From Tetrahymena elliotti 4EA (taxonomy: Eukaryota; Ciliophora; Oligohymenophorea; Hymenostomatida; Tetrahymenidae), in assembly GCA_000231825.2 (NCBI GenBank), contig AFXF02001633.1:62001-126000 (forward strand): a DNA stretch of 64,000 bases, given 5' to 3'. Shown piece by piece: positions 37,206 to 49,269 of this stretch. Both the position numbers and the translations under genes were made by a program. Positions within the stretch are counted from its first letter, which is position 1, and every line of letters begins with the position of its first letter. The notes under the pieces are model-generated. The model made no database searches and was not told the origin of the DNA. It was given only the letters and a program-made list of their open reading frames with translations.

Positions 37206-38244
37206 TTATTATATCTGATGCTTTATTCTTTTTATGATATGTACTTGGTTTGGAACTTTAAAATTTAGATTATAATTATTTTGTTAATTATTATTACTCT
37301 TTATAACTTATCTATAATTTCAAAAATGTATTAATAATTTTTTTAATAAATGGTAATAAAAATATAAATCTTAGTTTTTACAATCAAAATAATTTGAAAA
37401 TTTCATACAAATTAGATCCAGCTAAAAATTGTTTGTATGTCTGTTTTTTTTGAAATATATTATTCAATATAAAATAAAATTTATTTGATCTCATTTCAAA
37501 TAAAATATTTCTTTTGAATAGAAAACCAATATAAATTTAAATATTATTTTAATAGTTAGATTCTCTAGAAAAACAATAAAACAGTCAACTTACTTAAACC
37601 CCAAAAATCAAAAAAATCACTAAAAATACTTATTTAATAAAGTTATTTTAAAAATTATGAAAAAATATGCATTCTAAAATTCAAAATTTAACTTGATTTG
37701 ATATAATATGATTATAAATATTGAAGAAAAATAAAAATTTATTTTAACGTATCTAAATATCTTTTTATGCACTCAATAACTATAAAGTTTCACTTTTTTT
37801 AATCAATTTTTTGAGCTAAAATATTTCTTATTTGAGTTTATAAAAATTATTAATATGAGACAATGAATTATCAGGCTATTTTAGAATTATAAAATAGGAT
37901 TTTTTGCTAAAAAAATTTTTAGTTTTGTTTATGATTTACATAATTTTTCAAATTTATTATTAAATTTTGTTTTATTTTTGTAAAGAGAAGATATTTATCT
38001 CTATTTAAAAACGAATTTTTCATTAAAATTAATCAAACATAACCTTAAGATTTGATAGAAGTTTAAAATAGAATATTTGAAAAACTAGTTTGTATTTAAG
38101 GTTATTTTTAAAGGAAGCTATAAAATATTTAGAAGAAGGAAATAAAATTTGTTTTGAGATACATTCTTGTAAAGTTTTATTGAAATCTAAATAGGGTTTT
38201 GCATCATATTAAAAATTAGATATTATTAAGATTGAGATTTAAAA
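37206..38244. other. Intergenic, divergent promoter region
   Basis: AT-rich DNA between head-to-head genes. No coding frame or repeat is seen. Confidence 0.5.
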
Positions 38245-41200
38245 ATGAATAATTTATTATTACCTAATGAAGTAGTTACTAGTTTGAAAAAGTTATTAAA
38301 ATCTGATGTACTTTATGTAACGCTATGTCATTGGGTAGGGCATCATTAATCCGATAAGTCCAAAAGCGATTAATTACCCAAAGTTTATAAAAGCTATATA
38401 ATTTTATGTGAAGAAGCATTGCATTTAGTAGATGAGCGTTTTGATAAAGTGTTTGCATCAATTAAATATGAAAATATCCAAAGAATATTGATAGACATAA
38501 ATCATGAATAATGTTTCTAAATTTTATTCAATTTTGCTAAGGATACACAGGCATTGTCTACTTTAAAATAACAAGTATCTAAGAATTCAGTACTTGATGC
38601 CTCACTTTTTTAATCCCCTCCTATAATTTTTACATAAGCTCGTTTAAATTTTTTAAATCATCTTTCCATGAGTTGGAAATCAGATTATATGATAAAAAAT
38701 TTTCAAGTAAAAAGTTTAGAGATATTTAGATATGATATTATGAAGCTGAAGTATGTCAAAATAGGGAAGAAGTAATCTTATTCCTTAGAGGAAGAATATT
38801 TATAAATTAAAAAATAGGTTATAACTTAATTTTAAAGTTAAAATGCAATTCTAAATTAATTAAATGAATTTCTACCTCCTGCCAGCGATGTTATAGCAGT
38901 TGGAGGTAATGATTTATGGACTTTAAGATACAACAACTCATATTTGATAGAAAATATGGTATTCCAAATTGATAAATCTTTTATTAGAACAAGCATGAAT
39001 GATTTTCATCATAAGGTATCTAAAAATTTACGTATTCATATTGAGGTTAATAAGCCTATGCCTTTAATATTTTTAAGGGAGATTAGATAAAGATAAAACC
39101 TTTAAGCATATGCTGAATTAGTGTTTTAAAAAACAATAATTAAAGATTTAGAAGAGCATGGAGAAATAAATGAATATACTATTTTGTAAAGTTAATCGTA
39201 TTGTAAAAGGCATAATATTTGTGTGAAGCAAAAGCTTAGTAAGACTGAAGGATGGATTATCCAAGTACGTACAGTTTACAGAGATATATTTTTAATAATA
39301 ATGAGAGAAAGTTACTTACCCCCTGCCTGTGCCTTTTTTCAAGAGTACTATATGATTATTTATGGTGATCATGAAGGAGAATATGATGACATTTAATTAG
39401 CTGAAGGAATAATTAAACCTTATTAATTACTAAAGATAATTACAACTGTGATTGATAATTCAAGGTACACCCATCACATGGAGCAGAGCTACTAAGAGGC
39501 TATCATCTAGCAGTCTTTAGATTCTCTCTTGTTTTAGTCCTTTGAAGATTATCATTACCTCTCAATCAATTGCAAATTTATCTCTCAATACACTGTGTTC
39601 GGTATACCATTTATAGTTTCAATACTTTAGAATATGAAATATAGATCACCAAAAGATGAGCACATATATGAAGAAATGCAAAGACAGTATTACTAACCAA
39701 CTCTTAAGGTATGAATAATTTAAAAAATTGAGATAATTATTATGTTATATATTTTTTGATTGGAAGAAATTAATTTTTGACTGTAAGTAGTGGGCGTAAA
39801 TATAAGATTAGAACAAAATAATTCTTATTGAAATTTCGATTAGAAATAGTAGAATATTTTATCTAAAGGGATAAGCTAATATTCTTCTATTAAATTTAAG
39901 TAAAATAGTCCTACTTAAGTCTAATAGCTAATCATCATCAAAAGAGATCATCATAAACATTTTTTTTATGATTCTTTTTTTGCAAATAAAATGGTTCTAA
40001 TTATTTTTTTTAAAGTATGATATCTTTCTTTTTAAATTTTGTTACAAAATATCAAAATTAAATAATTGATTAGGGATATTTTGCAATAAATAATAAAGAT
40101 TACAATAAAAAAATAATTTATTAGGAATTTATTCTTTAATTACGATTTTAACTTTCTGGAATTTCTGGAAGGAAAAATCGTCAAATAATTTATTTTTTAG
40201 AGATAAGTTGATGCATGCATTTTTATTGAATATAATATTACTTCAATATCTTTCATAATTCAAAAAAGAATAAAATTAGTTACAAGGGTTTGTTTTTTCT
40301 ATAGCTATTTTGATTATTAAATTCTTCTTCAGTTCAAGAGATCAAGAGAGCTAATTACTGTTTGATTTTCACTTATAGAATAAAAGAATTATGTTGTTTT
40401 CTTATAGATTATTGAATTATCAAATCTGTTTAATTATCAATAAGGTTATATTTATATTTTCAAAGCTTACGGAGATAACTTGAAAAATTAAGTAACAAAA
40501 TTCAACCACATAAATTTTTTTGATTTTTTTCTCATAAAGCTCTCAAAATTATGAGACTTCAAATTCAAAATACATGATTTTATCTTTAAGTTTTAAAGAA
40601 AGTAATGTAATTTTTCACCTTAATTTAAGGATAAGATTTAGTGTGTAAAATAAAATGGAATTAAGAAAAAAAAACTTAATAAAATGCAAAAATTCATTAG
40701 ATTAATGCACATTTTTATTTATTATATTATATAGGAGCTCCTTTCGAAATATAAAGAATTAATTGAGTAACTTGATGGAAAATTGACCCCATTTGAAATG
40801 GTTGAAAAGTTTTTGTAAAGATCCATGTTCGTCAATAATGTAGAAACAAGGATAAACTGGTTGAAGAAGCTCTAATTTTTCATGGCATATTGTGTCGAAT
40901 AAGCAATAACTCCAAGAATGAAGTTTATTAACTTGCTTGAAAATCTGTATGATGATGAAGACTATTTTTCAAGGATTATTTCCTTTTTGCTTGGCATGAG
41001 AGAAAAATAAGTAGAACAGCTTGGAGAATTAGAAGGAAAAAGTGGCAATTAAATAACAACTAACCCGAACCTAGCAGGATAAAAAAAGAATGAGTTGTTC
41101 CTTATTAAACATTAAACTAATTTTTAATTTGACTTATAAAATTTTTCTGAGTAACCTTAGAGCTATGAATTTAATATTGAGATTATGGAATTAATTATTT

Positions 41201-42339
41201 CTAGTTAATCTCTTCTGGATATCTTTTTTTAAACAAATTAGCCTCAGGTCATCACAAAAATTTACAAGTATTTCTTGAGAACAGATTGTGAGTTTTACAA
41301 TTTGTAATTGGCTTCAGTCTAAAGCATTTGCCAATTCTGTATTGATAAAAAATAGACAGAGTCAAGATTATAGTTATTTAAAGGTTTTATATATGATTTG
41401 CTAAAGATATGTCAAAAGGCTGATTAGAGGTTAGTAAAATTGTGCTTTGTTACTATATACTAAATTATATAATGTGATGAAAGACTTGTATAACTTACTC
41501 AAAATCCTTAATCCTAGCTATTCCCTTAGTTTGAATTACTTAAGTTAGACGGCCCTCAAATTCTCGTTGATTCACTATCAATAATTGACCAAGAATAAAT
41601 TTAGATTATTTTAAAGCTAGTAAACTATTTAATAAACAGTTTAGATATCTTTATTAAGCTAGGAATCACTAAAAAGCTAGTGTAGCTCATCTATATATTA
41701 GAAGAGATAGAAGGAATAAAAGTGCAGGAAACTACATTGATCCAGATAGAAAGTTTATTACTGTAAATAGTTAGAAAAAATGAAATATAACAACTAAAGA
41801 ATAGCCAGAAGAAAATAATTTTTAATTTAATGAAAAGCACAAATTCCAACTCACCTGAACATATGCTGTAAGTAATGGAACTTGTGTCAGAAATAACTAA
41901 GAAAGACATTACTTCTAAGAAGTAATTGGGCGTATTTATTGTGAATAAGATACTAAATTTACTGTACATTATTGACAAAAAGCAAAGCTTTCAGAAAGTT
42001 TATCAAAAATGTTTAGAAATCCTTCTGAACTATATACAAGAAAATATAATCATCAAAAACAAATTACAAAAAGAGAATGCATTAAAAGGCATTCTTACTC
42101 TAAAGCTAAAGCAGATATCTTAGTAAGAAATAGAGATTAATGAAAAAAATATAGACACACTAAATGGCTAAATTGTTACTTTATTTGAAGAGCTTTATGA
42201 TATTAATATCAATAATCAAGAAGGAGGTGAAAAAATAAGTCCGATTATGCCAAGTAAAAATGAATACTTTTTTTTTAAAGATTACAGTTTTTTATTATTA
42301 TTAAATTTCAATGTCTAATTCCTTAATTTAGGCACATGA
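38245..42339 (+). CDS. Large protein of unknown function, probably alpha-helical repeats
   Basis: Two exons, 38245-39708 (488 codons) and 40735-42339, join in phase 0 and give 1022 residues. Composition is balanced, unlike the Gln-rich proteins nearby, so it is a folded protein. The N-terminal half has well-mixed hydrophobic/charged text (SDVIAVGGNDLWTLRYNNSY, HICVKQKL-like, SYLPPACAFFQEYYMIIYGD). The C-terminal half is a run of amphipathic helices rich in Leu, Ile, Lys and Gln (KYFLRTDCEFYNLQLASVQS, VTIYQIIQCDERLVQL, ILKLVNYLINSLDIFIKLGI), as in ARM/HEAT-type solenoids. No catalytic motif is seen. The start ATG at 38245 follows AAAA. The last about 25 residues (FFFKDYSFLLLLNFNVQFLN) look atypical, so the true end could be slightly earlier via a missed intron. 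Family not recognised. Confidence 0.83.
39709..40734 (+). other. Unusually long intron (1026 nt)
   Basis: GTATGA donor after AAG and ATATAG acceptor before GAG join two long phase-0 exons. The interval holds many TGA codons and no exon-like text. All other introns seen here are 323 nt or shorter. Confidence 0.75.
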
Positions 42340-44049
42340 CATGATCTTGAAATTTTTTATTAATTTGAATTTTAATTTGTAAAATGATGGGAAGAATATA
42401 AATTAAAAGTGTAAAAATAGAATACTTACACAAACATAAACTAGTAAATCAAGAAATCTGGGCCATAGTATTTATTTTTAAGTGATTTTATTTCAAAATC
42501 AAGCAAAAAAAAAAATTAATGACAAATATTTATTTACTTATTGATTAATAAATTAACTAATTGATTGAAATCAGGAAATTTGCTTGTTTAAAAGCAGATA
42601 TACCATAAACAAACAATATCATAATCAAATAATATTTATTTCAATCATACCCCATTTACTGAATTATAGAAGAATTCTTTTTCTCTTGAAAAATTTGAGT
42701 AGAAAAATATAATTTAATTGTTTTGAGCTTAGTTTTTGAGATAAAAGTTTACTTTTTTATCTATATCACTACCCAATTCAAGTTTCATCAAAAAAATTAG
42801 ATTACAGCTGCAACTAGATAGTCAGCAATCTTTGTAGATATTTGATATTTTTGATAAATTTTTGTCATACTTTACTCTAATTTTTTATACTTAGTTCTAA
42901 ATTTGTGCTACCGAAATTAATTCACAAAACTTTACGCTCCAAATACATAATTTTCCATATCACTATCCATCCAATACTCCATAGATAGAAAGATACTTTA
43001 ATATTTAATCAAAGTAAAATAATACTTATTGCAACTTCAAGCTTTTTTTGAAGAAATTCAGCACTAAAGAAAATTTTTTGAAGTAAGCTAAAAATAATTG
43101 AGTGGATCGTGGTAGAAAATAATAGACCACTGCTTCTTATTTTATAAATCAGTTATACTTCAAGATTTTATTTGATAAGTAATTATGTAAAGTATTTCTG
43201 ATAAAAACTAAGTACGAAGAGTTAAATTTTGTATTTTTTATCACATTCAAAAATATAAATATTATTTAAAGAAATTAACTGTAACAGAACATTTAGTATT
43301 TTAAAAGCTTTTTGCCTTTGTTTTGAAAGAGTAGATCTGAAGTTTATGGCAATAATTAAGTCAAATTTAGTGATTTTTTTTTGCGTTTCTAATTAGAACC
43401 TAATTTTGGTACAAACAATTAATATTTATGCAGCATACACGTAAAAATACATAAATGATTAGAGTATTACTAATAGTTTTCATCCTTTTTTTTGGTACTC
43501 ATAGAACAACCTCGCTTTTAATAATTTCTCTTATTTTAATAAGAATTTTATTGCTTTTGTTGTATTTAGTTGTCAATTAGCTATGCAAGTACATAAACTA
43601 GAAAATAATATTGAAAGTTAAAATTGGATATTATAATTTGAAAAGATATCAACTATATCAACTCTTTTTTGTGATAAGTAGAAAATATTAATTTTTAAAT
43701 ACGTTCCCCAGCTTTTTTTCAATTTAAATAGATTTAGATTTTATTCTTACTTTTTAATACTTCGCAAAACACTTGCATTCTTTTAATAATCTTAATTAAT
43801 TTCAGATCAATCTTTAGCTATATTAATAGACTATATTTTTATATACACTCTTTTACCTTTCCATAAATTAGAGAACAAATATTTCCTTTTCCTTGAATAC
43901 AAAATTTAATTGTTTTTTTACTTTCTGATAATTGATTTAATCTTGAATTTTTCTACAATTTTTCACTCTCTCATATTTTTTCTTTGTTTATTTTATCAAG
44001 CTTACTATTTTTTTTCAATATTTTATAAGGAAAGACGATAACAGAATTG
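42340..44049. other. Intergenic AT-rich region
   Basis: No coding frame, RNA gene or repeat beyond short AT tracts and TTGATTGATT runs is seen. Confidence 0.5.
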
Positions 44050-44565
44050 ATGGAAGAAATGAATAACCAAAAAAGAAAATCACAACCTTGTAAGATTTTT
44101 TTTATAATTAGAATATAAAATTGAATTGAAAAAAGAATTGCATTTAAAACATTTCTTTTGAATTTAATAAATTTTGCAAGAAAAAAATCAAATTTTATTC
44201 AAAAAACAAACAAAAACAAAGAATAAATGAAAAAAATTAAATAAAGAGAAAGTTAAATAATATTAAAAAATCAGACTTTTCTGATTTATTTACTCAAAAT
44301 ATAAATTAAACTTTTATTATCAATTTTAAAAGCAATTCCAGAGTTGAAGGATGATAGAAACAATGGGTTAAATGGAGATGATTATGACGATGACGATGAT
44401 GATGACCTTGAAAGTGTCTATACTCCAATTAATTAAATAGACAATGACTTATCAGATAAAGTTTTCAGTCCATTACGTACCGAAGAAGAGGCAGAATAAA
44501 AATAACTGGATTTCGATACAAAATAAAGGCTAGTTCAAGAGGCCTTAAGTAAATTTAAATTGTGA
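44050..44565 (+). CDS. Small acidic protein of unknown function
   Basis: Two exons, 44050-44089 and 44333-44565, with a 243-nt GT-AG intron (phase 1) give 90 residues. It begins MEEMNNQKRKSQPSIPELKD and has an Asp tract (DDYDDDDDDD) at about residues 30-40. It continues ESVYTPINQIDNDLSDKVFS and ends RLVQEALSKFKL. In-frame TAA/TAG codons are present as Gln. The acidic middle plus the basic KRK start could suit a nuclear or phosphatase-regulatory protein, but I recognise no family. Upstream the frame stays open for some codons without an ATG, so a missed 5' exon is possible. Confidence 0.6.
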
Positions 44566-46927
44566 GGGATTCTATGTTACTCTTGAAAGTAAATTAAAAG
44601 TGAAAAAAAAAAAAAATTCGAGTTTGTAAATCTTTTATTCTTTTTTTCAGTTTATCGATTAAATAAATTATAATTTAGAATGTAATGATTATTCAATAAA
44701 AACTTAATAAGTATTTTGTAGCATTTTATAAAGTATGTAATTAAACATATGCAGATTTTATTTTTAGAGATCTAAGATAATTTTAAATTAGAGCTTATGG
44801 AGTAAGTCCTCTTCAAATTAGTTTAGAAATAATTGTGAACTTTGTAATAGACTAGATAATTATTTTAGAGTTTTACTTAGGATATTTTTCTTTTATTATA
44901 ATTTAACACAAACTTTTTTCTCATTTTTGAAAATATAAGGAGCAATTGTTTTGGCTTTAATTAATTTTGAAAATTGTAATAAATAAATGTAAATCTTTTT
45001 ATTTACCATGTAAGATGATATTAATAAAACAGAAATACAATTTTTCATTGTTGCTAACAAGTAATATTATTAAGTGTTTGGGAGATTTAGTTGAAAATCT
45101 TAGTGAACGAAATCTTAATTTTATAAAGTAAGACAGATAATTTAGTAATTAACCAAGTTTTAAAAGGATGGTGTAGGTGGGTTATATATAAAACAATCCA
45201 TAATTGTAAAAAGAAAAATTAACAATTAATAATTTGGCTTGATGGATTTAATTGTTTGATTTTAAGTTACTTTTAATTAAATAAAATTTTTTTAAATATG
45301 TAAAGTAAATTTTTATTGGCTGGTTTTTATTATTTTATGCTATAAAAATAAATAAATTTAATAAAAGCAAATGTGATTGATACTTGAATATGTGTGCCGG
45401 GCTGTGTGATTAATCATTCATTGACTATTTTTCATCCACTTACTCAATTATTAATTTTTAATATTTGATGAGCTTAACTAACAAATGCAAAGTCTGATTC
45501 TTTACATTTTATTTGTTAGATTTCAAAAACCAAATCTCAAAAATATTTATCATCTACTCATTTTTATGTAAGGACCTAAAATATATTTTTTAATTTCTTT
45601 AAAAATCTTATGATGAAATGTTATTTGAAAAATGTATTGTAGGCATGATCTTATTCATATTGTTCTAATCTATTTCAATAATTACTCCTTCAAAGTAAAT
45701 CTAAAAAATGAGGACTCACTCATATTTCCTTTAGATAATTTAAAATCTTAAGTATTACACAAAATTAAAATATTAAAGACAATAAAATTATGTAAGTATA
45801 TAGCCCTAAATAAGGTTTACAAAAAGTAATCTTATAATTTCATAGCTGTAAATATTTTTGCAATTTATTTGAGTGAGCTATTAGTCATTTATTCTTTTTT
45901 AATTTTAGCTTTTTAGCATCATTTTTCAAATAAATTAATTCCTTTCTACATAAAATTTATCGTGATCAATCAACACCATTAAAAATTCAAAAAAATGAAA
46001 AACATGTAAACTTGCCTAAATTGGGAAATACCTTATCTGTTTTTTGAGAACAAAATAAAAGTTATTTAGGTCGAGTGAAAGATTTTTTTTATTTGCACAC
46101 AGTAAATTTGAATAAACTAAATTTAAAGTTCTTTCTGTAAAATTAATGAATGAAAGAAATTGATCCAGTAGAAAAATTTATTTCGGATGATTGATTTAAC
46201 CACTCTTGAAAAATCATTCCTCAACTATTAACGTATTGTTATTTATCTCTAAATTTATAGATTCAATTAACGTTTAATGGTTAAATTAACTTCTTTTACT
46301 TAGTTTACTTTTTAAAATTTTCTAATTTACATATTTACATTGATTTAAAAACTTAGGATTTTAATGCAATTTAAATTAAGCAAATACTCAATAGGGTATT
46401 CTTAAATAAATTAAGAGAACATCTTACCTTTGTCATGAAAGGAAATTAGCTGACTATACAGAGCAGAGCCCATAAAATATAAAAGGATAATGTTGATGGT
46501 TTAATTTGATACTTTTACAAAGCATCTAAAAATAAAAAATTGGCTTCATTAAGCTTCTATTTTATAAAAGAATCAAAATAGATAAAAAAATGAAAATAAA
46601 ATTAAACTAAATATAGCTGATAAGAATTAGCTTAAGTATTTCTTAAATTTTTATTTCTCTATCTCTTTTTTGTTGGATTGCTCTTTTCCTATTTACATTT
46701 TTTGCTTTTCATAAATTTTTTTGTTAAATATTTGCTAAAATACTTTCGCTCATAAAATTTTTTGACCGAAATATATTAATCTTTAGTTTTCTCTTTCTCT
46801 TCTTTATTTACTCTATATAAAACCTTCCTATAAAAAACATACTTTGAAAATATTTAGGGTAAAATAGCTTTCTTTCATTTAAAATTGTCTTTGAATTTTT
46901 TTCATTTTTCAGCTTTAAAATTAAAAA

Positions 46928-47161
46928 ATGTAATATTCGTATCCCCAGTAAATAGAGGTCGCAGTAAAAAATTTTCTTAGTTATTCTTCTGTATTTAGAC
47001 TAATTCTGGTAACCCCATTATCGGCTTATATAAAGAAAATATTTGCCGAATAATCAAGTTGTCCTTTATATTTATTTTTGAATGGCATTAATCAAAAAAG
47101 ATTTTTAAAATACACATTCAGCCTTGCAATATAGAAAAAAGTTTTTTTTAGGCAGGATTGA
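46928..47161 (+). CDS. Candidate small frame or exon (77 codons)
   Basis: ATG 46928 to TGA 47159-47161 reads MQYSYPQQIEVAVKNFLSYS then SVFRLILVTPLSAYIKKIFA. It follows a pyrimidine-rich leader and AAAAA before ATG, which suits a ciliate start. It has GTAAAT after codon 6 that could be a donor, so only the first residues may be coding. No family recognised. Confidence 0.25.
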
Positions 47162-47245
47162 TAAAGCCAGCTTACAAATTTAAATTCATAGATATAATAA
47201 CCTTATAGCTAATTTAATGAAGTAATTTTTGTATCGGTAGTTAAA

Positions 47246-47404
47246 ATGTGTGATGTTTGTAGGTATCATTTCTTTCCAAATTATATTTCTGTAAGATTAT
47301 CAAATTTATAAAAATCAATTCCAATCGTAACGCACGAATTTTCACCCAGTAAATAGGGATTACTTGAAAGTGAGTTTTTATCAGACAAGCAGGGCATGCA
47401 CTGA
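47246..47404 (+). CDS. Candidate small Cys-containing protein or exon (52 codons)
   Basis: ATG 47246 to TGA 47402-47404 reads MCDVCRYHFFPNYISVRLSN then LQKSIPIVTHEFSPSKQGLL. The composition is balanced and GC-richer than flanking DNA. One CxxC at the start hints at a metal-binding or zinc-finger fragment, but there is no second pair. It may be part of a larger gene whose other exons I cannot place. Confidence 0.27.
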
Positions 47405-47725
47405 TCTCTGTAATTTGTGTATGTAAAGCGAATTATATATAAAATTCTATTTCACATCAATTTAGAATGAGAGTGAATTATTTTCATTTTTGAATGAAAA
47501 AAAAACTGCTTTTTTGCTAAATCAACATATTATCAAAAGTCTAATAACTCAAAGGGGGATATTAGTATTTTATGTTTCTAATATTTTTCCTGTATTGCAA
47601 ATAAATATATTTGATTTATTAAAAGTGATCTTAATAAAATAAAATGAGTAATCTTCAAGATTGAAAACCTAAGTGGAACGAGAGTAGTGTACATATAAAC
47701 AAAAATCAAATTAGACAGATCATCT

Positions 47726-47766
47726 ATTGATCGATTGATTGATAGATAGATAGATAAATAAATGAT
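47726..47766. repeat. GATT/GATA tetranucleotide microsatellite
   Basis: A run of GATCGATTGATTGATAGATA followed by GATAGATAAATAAATGATAG. Confidence 0.85.
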
Positions 47767-48477
47767 AGCAAATATTAGATATAAATCAAAACAAGCAATA
47801 TAGATCAAAAATAAGAAAGAAAACATTCTAAAAGGATAAGAGAAGATTAATTAAACAATAATACACAAAAAAGAAATGATGATGGTTTTCTCACCCAGCG
47901 TAATTAAAAAATTACCCTTATATTAGGAAAAGAGTAAATTATATATTTTTACTCTCATATTAGATTTCATAAATAAGTAAGTTAATAAATACTTTTCTCT
48001 AATTTAATATCTCTCAAAATATTTTGAAAGCTCTATATTCATTTTTTAAGTCAGCCAGCCTATATTTCTTTATGCCTCTCTCACCCCTCTCTTAATCTCA
48101 AGCATTTTTATTTATTTTTTATGTTTTATTGATCCTAAGAAGATAATGAGTCAGCCAGCCAGTCATTTAATGGCTGGGCATAAAAAATTTAGGAAAAAAA
48201 TACTACTTGTTGACCTGAATGAAATTTATTAAATTAATGAAAAATAATTTTGAGAATTGACTGAATGAACACAAATCTCTGACTAGCTTTTATCATTTAA
48301 ATTTAAAGTATTTTTCGCATTTTTAAATAGCTTCAATTTTATCCAGGCTTTTGCAAATACATTTTTGCTAGAAAGTATTGTCTAATTAATTGAAAATTTA
48401 GTCGACATTACACATAAAAGTTAAAGTTTTTTGTTTATTACAATTTTATGATGTAATTTAAAAGGCAATTTTGAAAA

Positions 48478-48492
48478 ATACAGGTTGGTTTA
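48478..48492 (-). other. Near-match to the Tetrahymena chromosome breakage sequence (Cbs)
   Basis: On the minus strand this reads TAAACCAACCTGTAT. The known Tetrahymena Cbs is TAAACCAACCTCTTT: 13 of 15 positions agree, and the ten-base core TAAACCAACC plus T is intact. One mismatch (G for C at position 12) falls at a position generally conserved, so it may be non-functional or chance. Confidence 0.35.
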
Positions 48493-48629
48493 GATAAATA
48501 AAGAATACGAATAAAATGAGATGATGATGGATGAATGAATGAGTTTAAAGATTAAGTTAATTTTTATAATTCATAAGCAAGCAAGAATCAAAAAATATAG
48601 ATGTTTAGTATGTTGTTTTGTTAGTATAA

Positions 48630-48649
48630 GGGGAGGGGAGGGAAAGGGG
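48630..48649 (+). other. G-run with G-quadruplex potential
   Basis: GGGGAGGGGAGGGAAAGGGG: four G-tracts with loops of 1, 1 and 3 bases. It is exceptional in this AT-rich window. Confidence 0.85.
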
Positions 48650-49269
48650 TTTTATATTTGTGTGTTGTTTGGAGGATTTCAACACATTGTTTTTCAAATG
48701 AGCTGAGTAAACTAGTTTGAAAACGGGAATGAATAGAAAATAAATAGAATGAATTTACTTATTTATCCTAATTTTAATTTCTTTTTTTTACATTTAGAAC
48801 TTAAAATTCAAATCTTATAATTAGGATATTTTTTATGATGATGATTACTATTAATTATTATAAAAACCAACTTTTGATAATTTAACAATCAGCAATAACT
48901 AACTAACTAAATAGAAGAAGAAGAAAGCAGCAACCAAAGAATTATTTATTTGCAAAATATCAATCTATTTTAAGAAAAATAATCTCTTTTACTAATTTGC
49001 AAAATTTATTGTTTTCTTCTATAAATTGGTTTTTGTTACATCAAATATCATTCTTAGCTATTTGTTATTCTTATTAGTGATATTGATAAATGATTTATTT
49101 TTATTATTCTTTTTAATTTGTTATGGGTTGGGTTATTTAGTGTTTAAATATTCATTTTTTGTTAGCTTAAAACTCATAAAATTATTTATTTATATACAGG
49201 ATTTTTTTATTAGAGGATTTTGATTTCTTTCTTTTTTTATTTCATTTTATCTTTTAGTAATTCACTTCA

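Larger units (their letters stand above)
44566..49269. other. Long gene-poor region
   Basis: About 4.7 kb of AT-rich DNA. It holds two short coding-like frames (46928-47161 and 47246-47404), another ambiguous coding-like patch near 46360-46560, GATA-type microsatellites, a Cbs-like site and a G-run (separate entries). No complete gene can be supported. Confidence 0.45.

Noticed and set aside
38279..38461. 60-codon minus-strand frame
   Set aside because: Antisense to the first exon of the 38245-42339 gene.
41691..42123. Standard-code ORFs of 95 (minus) and 65 (plus) codons
   Set aside because: The minus one is a shadow; the plus one is just a TAA-free slice of the 38245-42339 gene.
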